Below are positions 5,683 through 7,451 of a stretch of DNA of 7,451 bases, piece after piece. Origin of the DNA: Comamonadaceae bacterium (GTDB lineage: Bacteria > Pseudomonadota > Gammaproteobacteria > Burkholderiales > Burkholderiaceae_C); contig CANHBU010000085.1 of the NCBI GenBank assembly GCA_947458345.1, positions 1 to 7,451 of the forward strand, in the 5' to 3' direction. The notes beneath the pieces were generated by a model that saw only the letters and a program-made list of their open reading frames with translations, did not search any database and was not told where the DNA came from. A program made the position numbers and the translations under genes. Position 1 is the stretch's first letter, and each line of letters starts with the position of its first letter.

Positions 5683-6797
5683 GTCTGGGACTCCGCGGCT
5701 TGCGCCGCTTGGGTGTGGGGACCGGCAGCCCGGTTAAGCGCAGGCGCTTGCGCGCCGCTGCGCACGTCCTTGACCGGTTGCTGCGTCGCCGGCTTGCTCA
5801 CGCCAAAGCGCCCGCCGTGCAGCCAGGCCGACACGGCGACCGACAGCGCCGCCAGTCCACCGACGGCCAGGATCCAGCGCGCCTTGGGCAGGCGGGGCCG
5901 CCTGCTTTTGGGCTCGGCGCTGCTGGGGCTCGGCGACGATCGACCGCGCGGGCCGCCGCCCTCGCTGCGATCGACGCCAGACGGGCGCCGCGCAGCCGAC
6001 AGGCGCGAACGCAAATGGGCCAGCTTGGGCGGCAGCGCCTGCACCCAGGCCTGCAGATGCGCGCTCAGGCGGCTGTGCGCCGCTTGCGCCGGCTCGGGCA
6101 GTGACCGATCAGCTTGCGGCGCCGAGGCAAAGCCAAAGGGCGCGGTGCTGCTGGAAAAATCAGCCTGGCGGCTGCTCACCACGGACGGTTGCAGACGCCG
6201 CAGCAACTGAGAGACCAGGGTCTCGCAGCCGTCCACACGGGCTTGCTCAAGCATGCTGTGGGCCTGCTCGGGCGTTGGGGCCTCGATGTCCCAGCGCACG
6301 AAACGCCGGCCCAGCGATTCAAAAGCCTTGCGGCTGCGCAGGGACGGCCCCAGCAAGAGCACCACCCGAATGTTGGCACCTGGGAAGTTGCTCACCAGGC
6401 GCGCCAAAAGTTGTAGCTCATGCTCGGCCAGCGAGCCGGCATCGTGGACCAACCAAATGCGCTCGCCCGAATGCTGCGCCGGCTCGCTCATGGCCTCGCG
6501 CATGGTGTGGCCGGCCAGCACCTCGTTGAAACGGGCCACCAGCGCGTCGGTGCTGTTGGGAAAGTAGGTCTCGATCTGGCTCTTGGGCGATGCCCGGCGC
6601 AGGCGCTGCGCAAGCAGGTGACCGTAGTGATCGAGTGCGGCATCGTGCTCGCTCGACAAGGCCAGGCTGCGGCCTTCCTGAGTCAGCGCGGCCACGCAGC
6701 CCTCGAGCCGCAGTCGGTCGGCCGGGCGAAAAAACAGCGAGGGCAAGGCCGATCCGTCGGCAGCCAGGCTCAAGGTCAAATCGACATGGGTGTTCAT
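5679..6797 (-). CDS. Gene X: membrane-anchored protein with degenerate AAA (ExeA/DamX-like) domain
   Basis: The product has 372 residues. Residues about 20-205 have the pattern of an ExeA/GspA/DamX-type AAA domain: a start like FFRPADRLRLEGCVAAL, a Walker-B-like strand RIWLVHDAGSL at 113-123, then LLARLVSNFP, a strand NIRVVLLLG at 142-150 and RSRKAFESLGRRF. The expected P-loop GxxGxGK[ST] is missing (GRSLALSSEHDAAL at 42-55), and Walker B reads VHDA rather than hhDE, so ATP hydrolysis is unlikely. Residues 205-300 are a low-complexity linker. A basic stretch (KSRRPRLPKAR) precedes one membrane helix at about 308-326, giving an N-terminus-in topology with a periplasmic tail of about 46 residues. 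No SPOR domain is seen. The ATG overlaps the flhB stop (ATGA), with GGAG (6803-6806) five bases upstream. Family assignment rests on pattern similarity and is tentative. Confidence 0.75.
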   Translation of the reverse strand: MNTHVDLTLSLAADGSALPSLFFRPADRLRLEGCVAALTQEGRSLALSSEHDAALDHYGHLLAQRLRRASPKSQIETYFPNSTDALVARFNEVLAGHTMREAMSEPAQHSGERIWLVHDAGSLAEHELQLLARLVSNFPGANIRVVLLLGPSLRSRKAFESLGRRFVRWDIEAPTPEQAHSMLEQARVDGCETLVSQLLRRLQPSVVSSRQADFSSSTAPFGFASAPQADRSLPEPAQAAHSRLSAHLQAWVQALPPKLAHLRSRLSAARRPSGVDRSEGGGPRGRSSPSPSSAEPKSRRPRLPKARWILAVGGLAALSVAVSAWLHGGRFGVSKPATQQPVKDVRSGAQAPALNRAAGPHTQAAQAAESQT

Positions 6798-7451
6798 GCG
6801 CTCTCCAGTCGGCCGTCGGCGTCAAAGCGCATAGACGGCGGCACTTCGGGGTTGGGTTTGGCCATGGGCTCGACACCCGGGCGCACCTGCGCCAGGCTGA
6901 ACACATAGGCGATGACAGGGGCCACGGCGTGGTAGAGCGACTCCGGGATCGGCTGATCGACCTCGGTGGTGAAGTACAGCGCGCGGGCCAGCTGCGGCGA
7001 GGAGAACATCTCAACGCCGTTTTGCCGCGCCTCTTCCCGGATCCGCGCAGCAATGTGATCGGCGCCCTTGGCCAGCAAGATGGGCGCGCCATCAGATGTG
7101 GGATCGTAGGCCAGGGCCACGGCAAAGTGCTCGGGGTTGGTGATCACGACATCGGCGTCCTTGACCTTGGCGATCATGCGGGCGTTGGACATCTCGCGCT
7201 GGCGCCTGCGGATTTGCTGCTTGACCTCGGGCCGGCCCTCGCTGTCCTTCATCTCGTCTTTGACCTCTTGCTTGGTCATGCGCAGCTTCTTGAAGTAGCT
7301 CCAGCGCTGGTAGGGTGCGTCAATGGCCGCAATCAGGAGCAGGCTCAAGGTGAGCCAAATCACCGAATGCATGATCATCTCGCCGGTGGCGCCCAAGGCG
7401 GGCTCCAGCCCCATATTGGCCAGGCGCATCAACTCGACCAGGTAGCGGCTG
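6794..7451 (-). CDS. flhB: FlhB-type flagellar export apparatus switch protein (3' part)
   Basis: The last 218 residues are visible; the N-terminal membrane helices lie beyond the right edge. The sequence shows the final membrane helix (around SVIWLTLSLLLIAA), the cytoplasmic linker RMTKQEVKDEMKDSEG, the block RRRQREMSNARMI, the strand DADVVITNPEH and the C-terminal domain with GAPILLAKGADHIAARIREEA, SPQLARALY and IPESLYHAVAPVIAYVF. These are hallmarks of the FlhB/SctU family (Bac_export_2), and the linker is closer to flagellar FlhB than to injectisome SctU. FlhB sits in the export gate and switches secretion from rod-hook to filament substrates after self-cleavage between Asn and Pro of NPTH. 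Here the motif is NPEH (Asn codon 7136-7138). A Pro-rich tail of about 30 residues follows the conserved domain. It is the first visible gene of the operon, and flhA is not the next gene. Confidence 0.9.
   Translation of the reverse strand, partial: SRYLVELMRLANMGLEPALGATGEMIMHSVIWLTLSLLLIAAIDAPYQRWSYFKKLRMTKQEVKDEMKDSEGRPEVKQQIRRRQREMSNARMIAKVKDADVVITNPEHFAVALAYDPTSDGAPILLAKGADHIAARIREEARQNGVEMFSSPQLARALYFTTEVDQPIPESLYHAVAPVIAYVFSLAQVRPGVEPMAKPNPEVPPSMRFDADGRLESA

Noticed and set aside
5428..6210. 260-codon open frame on the plus strand across the X/Y junction
   Set aside because: It crosses two minus-strand genes joined by an ATGA overlap and has no domain signal or start context.

Overview
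The window looks like a GC-rich betaproteobacterial chromosome, probably Burkholderiales and perhaps Comamonadaceae. This is inferred from base composition, protein style, a SapC-family protein, a 7TMR-DISM histidine kinase and an FlhB-type export protein. The sequence alone does not fix the taxon. I see no rRNA, tRNA, CRISPR array or insertion sequence. Coding density is high except for one intergenic region of about 430 bases.

Left part (1-942): a SapC-family gene on the minus strand runs off the left edge. It is followed by a divergent intergenic region with a sharply AT-rich core (about 600-760) in otherwise GC-rich DNA. This region holds two copies of a TGTCG(G)AATTGA element about 20 bases apart. 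The copy nearer sapC overlaps a perfect TTGACA facing sapC. It also holds a 14-bp perfect palindrome and a degenerate array of four 21-bp units.

Middle part (943-3662, plus strand): a two-component pair. A 7TMR-DISM sensor histidine kinase (signal peptide, periplasmic domain, seven-helix membrane domain, HisKA, HATPase) is followed after 20 bases by an OmpR/PhoB-type response regulator. The regulator is the obvious candidate to act on the repeated elements in the shared upstream region, and so to control sapC, itself, or both.

Right part (3701-7451, minus strand, convergent with the two-component pair): an operon read right to left. It contains flhB (3' part only), a membrane-anchored protein with a degenerate AAA/ExeA-like fold (gene X), a Pro/Ala/Glu-rich protein with eight copies of a PVFxR-like motif and a C-terminal coiled coil (gene Y), and a bitopic membrane protein with a long helical periplasmic part (gene Z). 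The flhB/X and X/Y junctions are ATGA overlaps and Y/Z is a 29-base gap with a good Shine-Dalgarno, so the four genes are very likely co-transcribed and co-translated. FlhB is the substrate-specificity switch of a flagellar (or flagellar-like) type III export apparatus. The three genes after it match no flagellar protein I recognise. They are the best candidate here for an undescribed accessory module: two membrane-anchored proteins plus a repeat-motif scaffold tied to an export gate.
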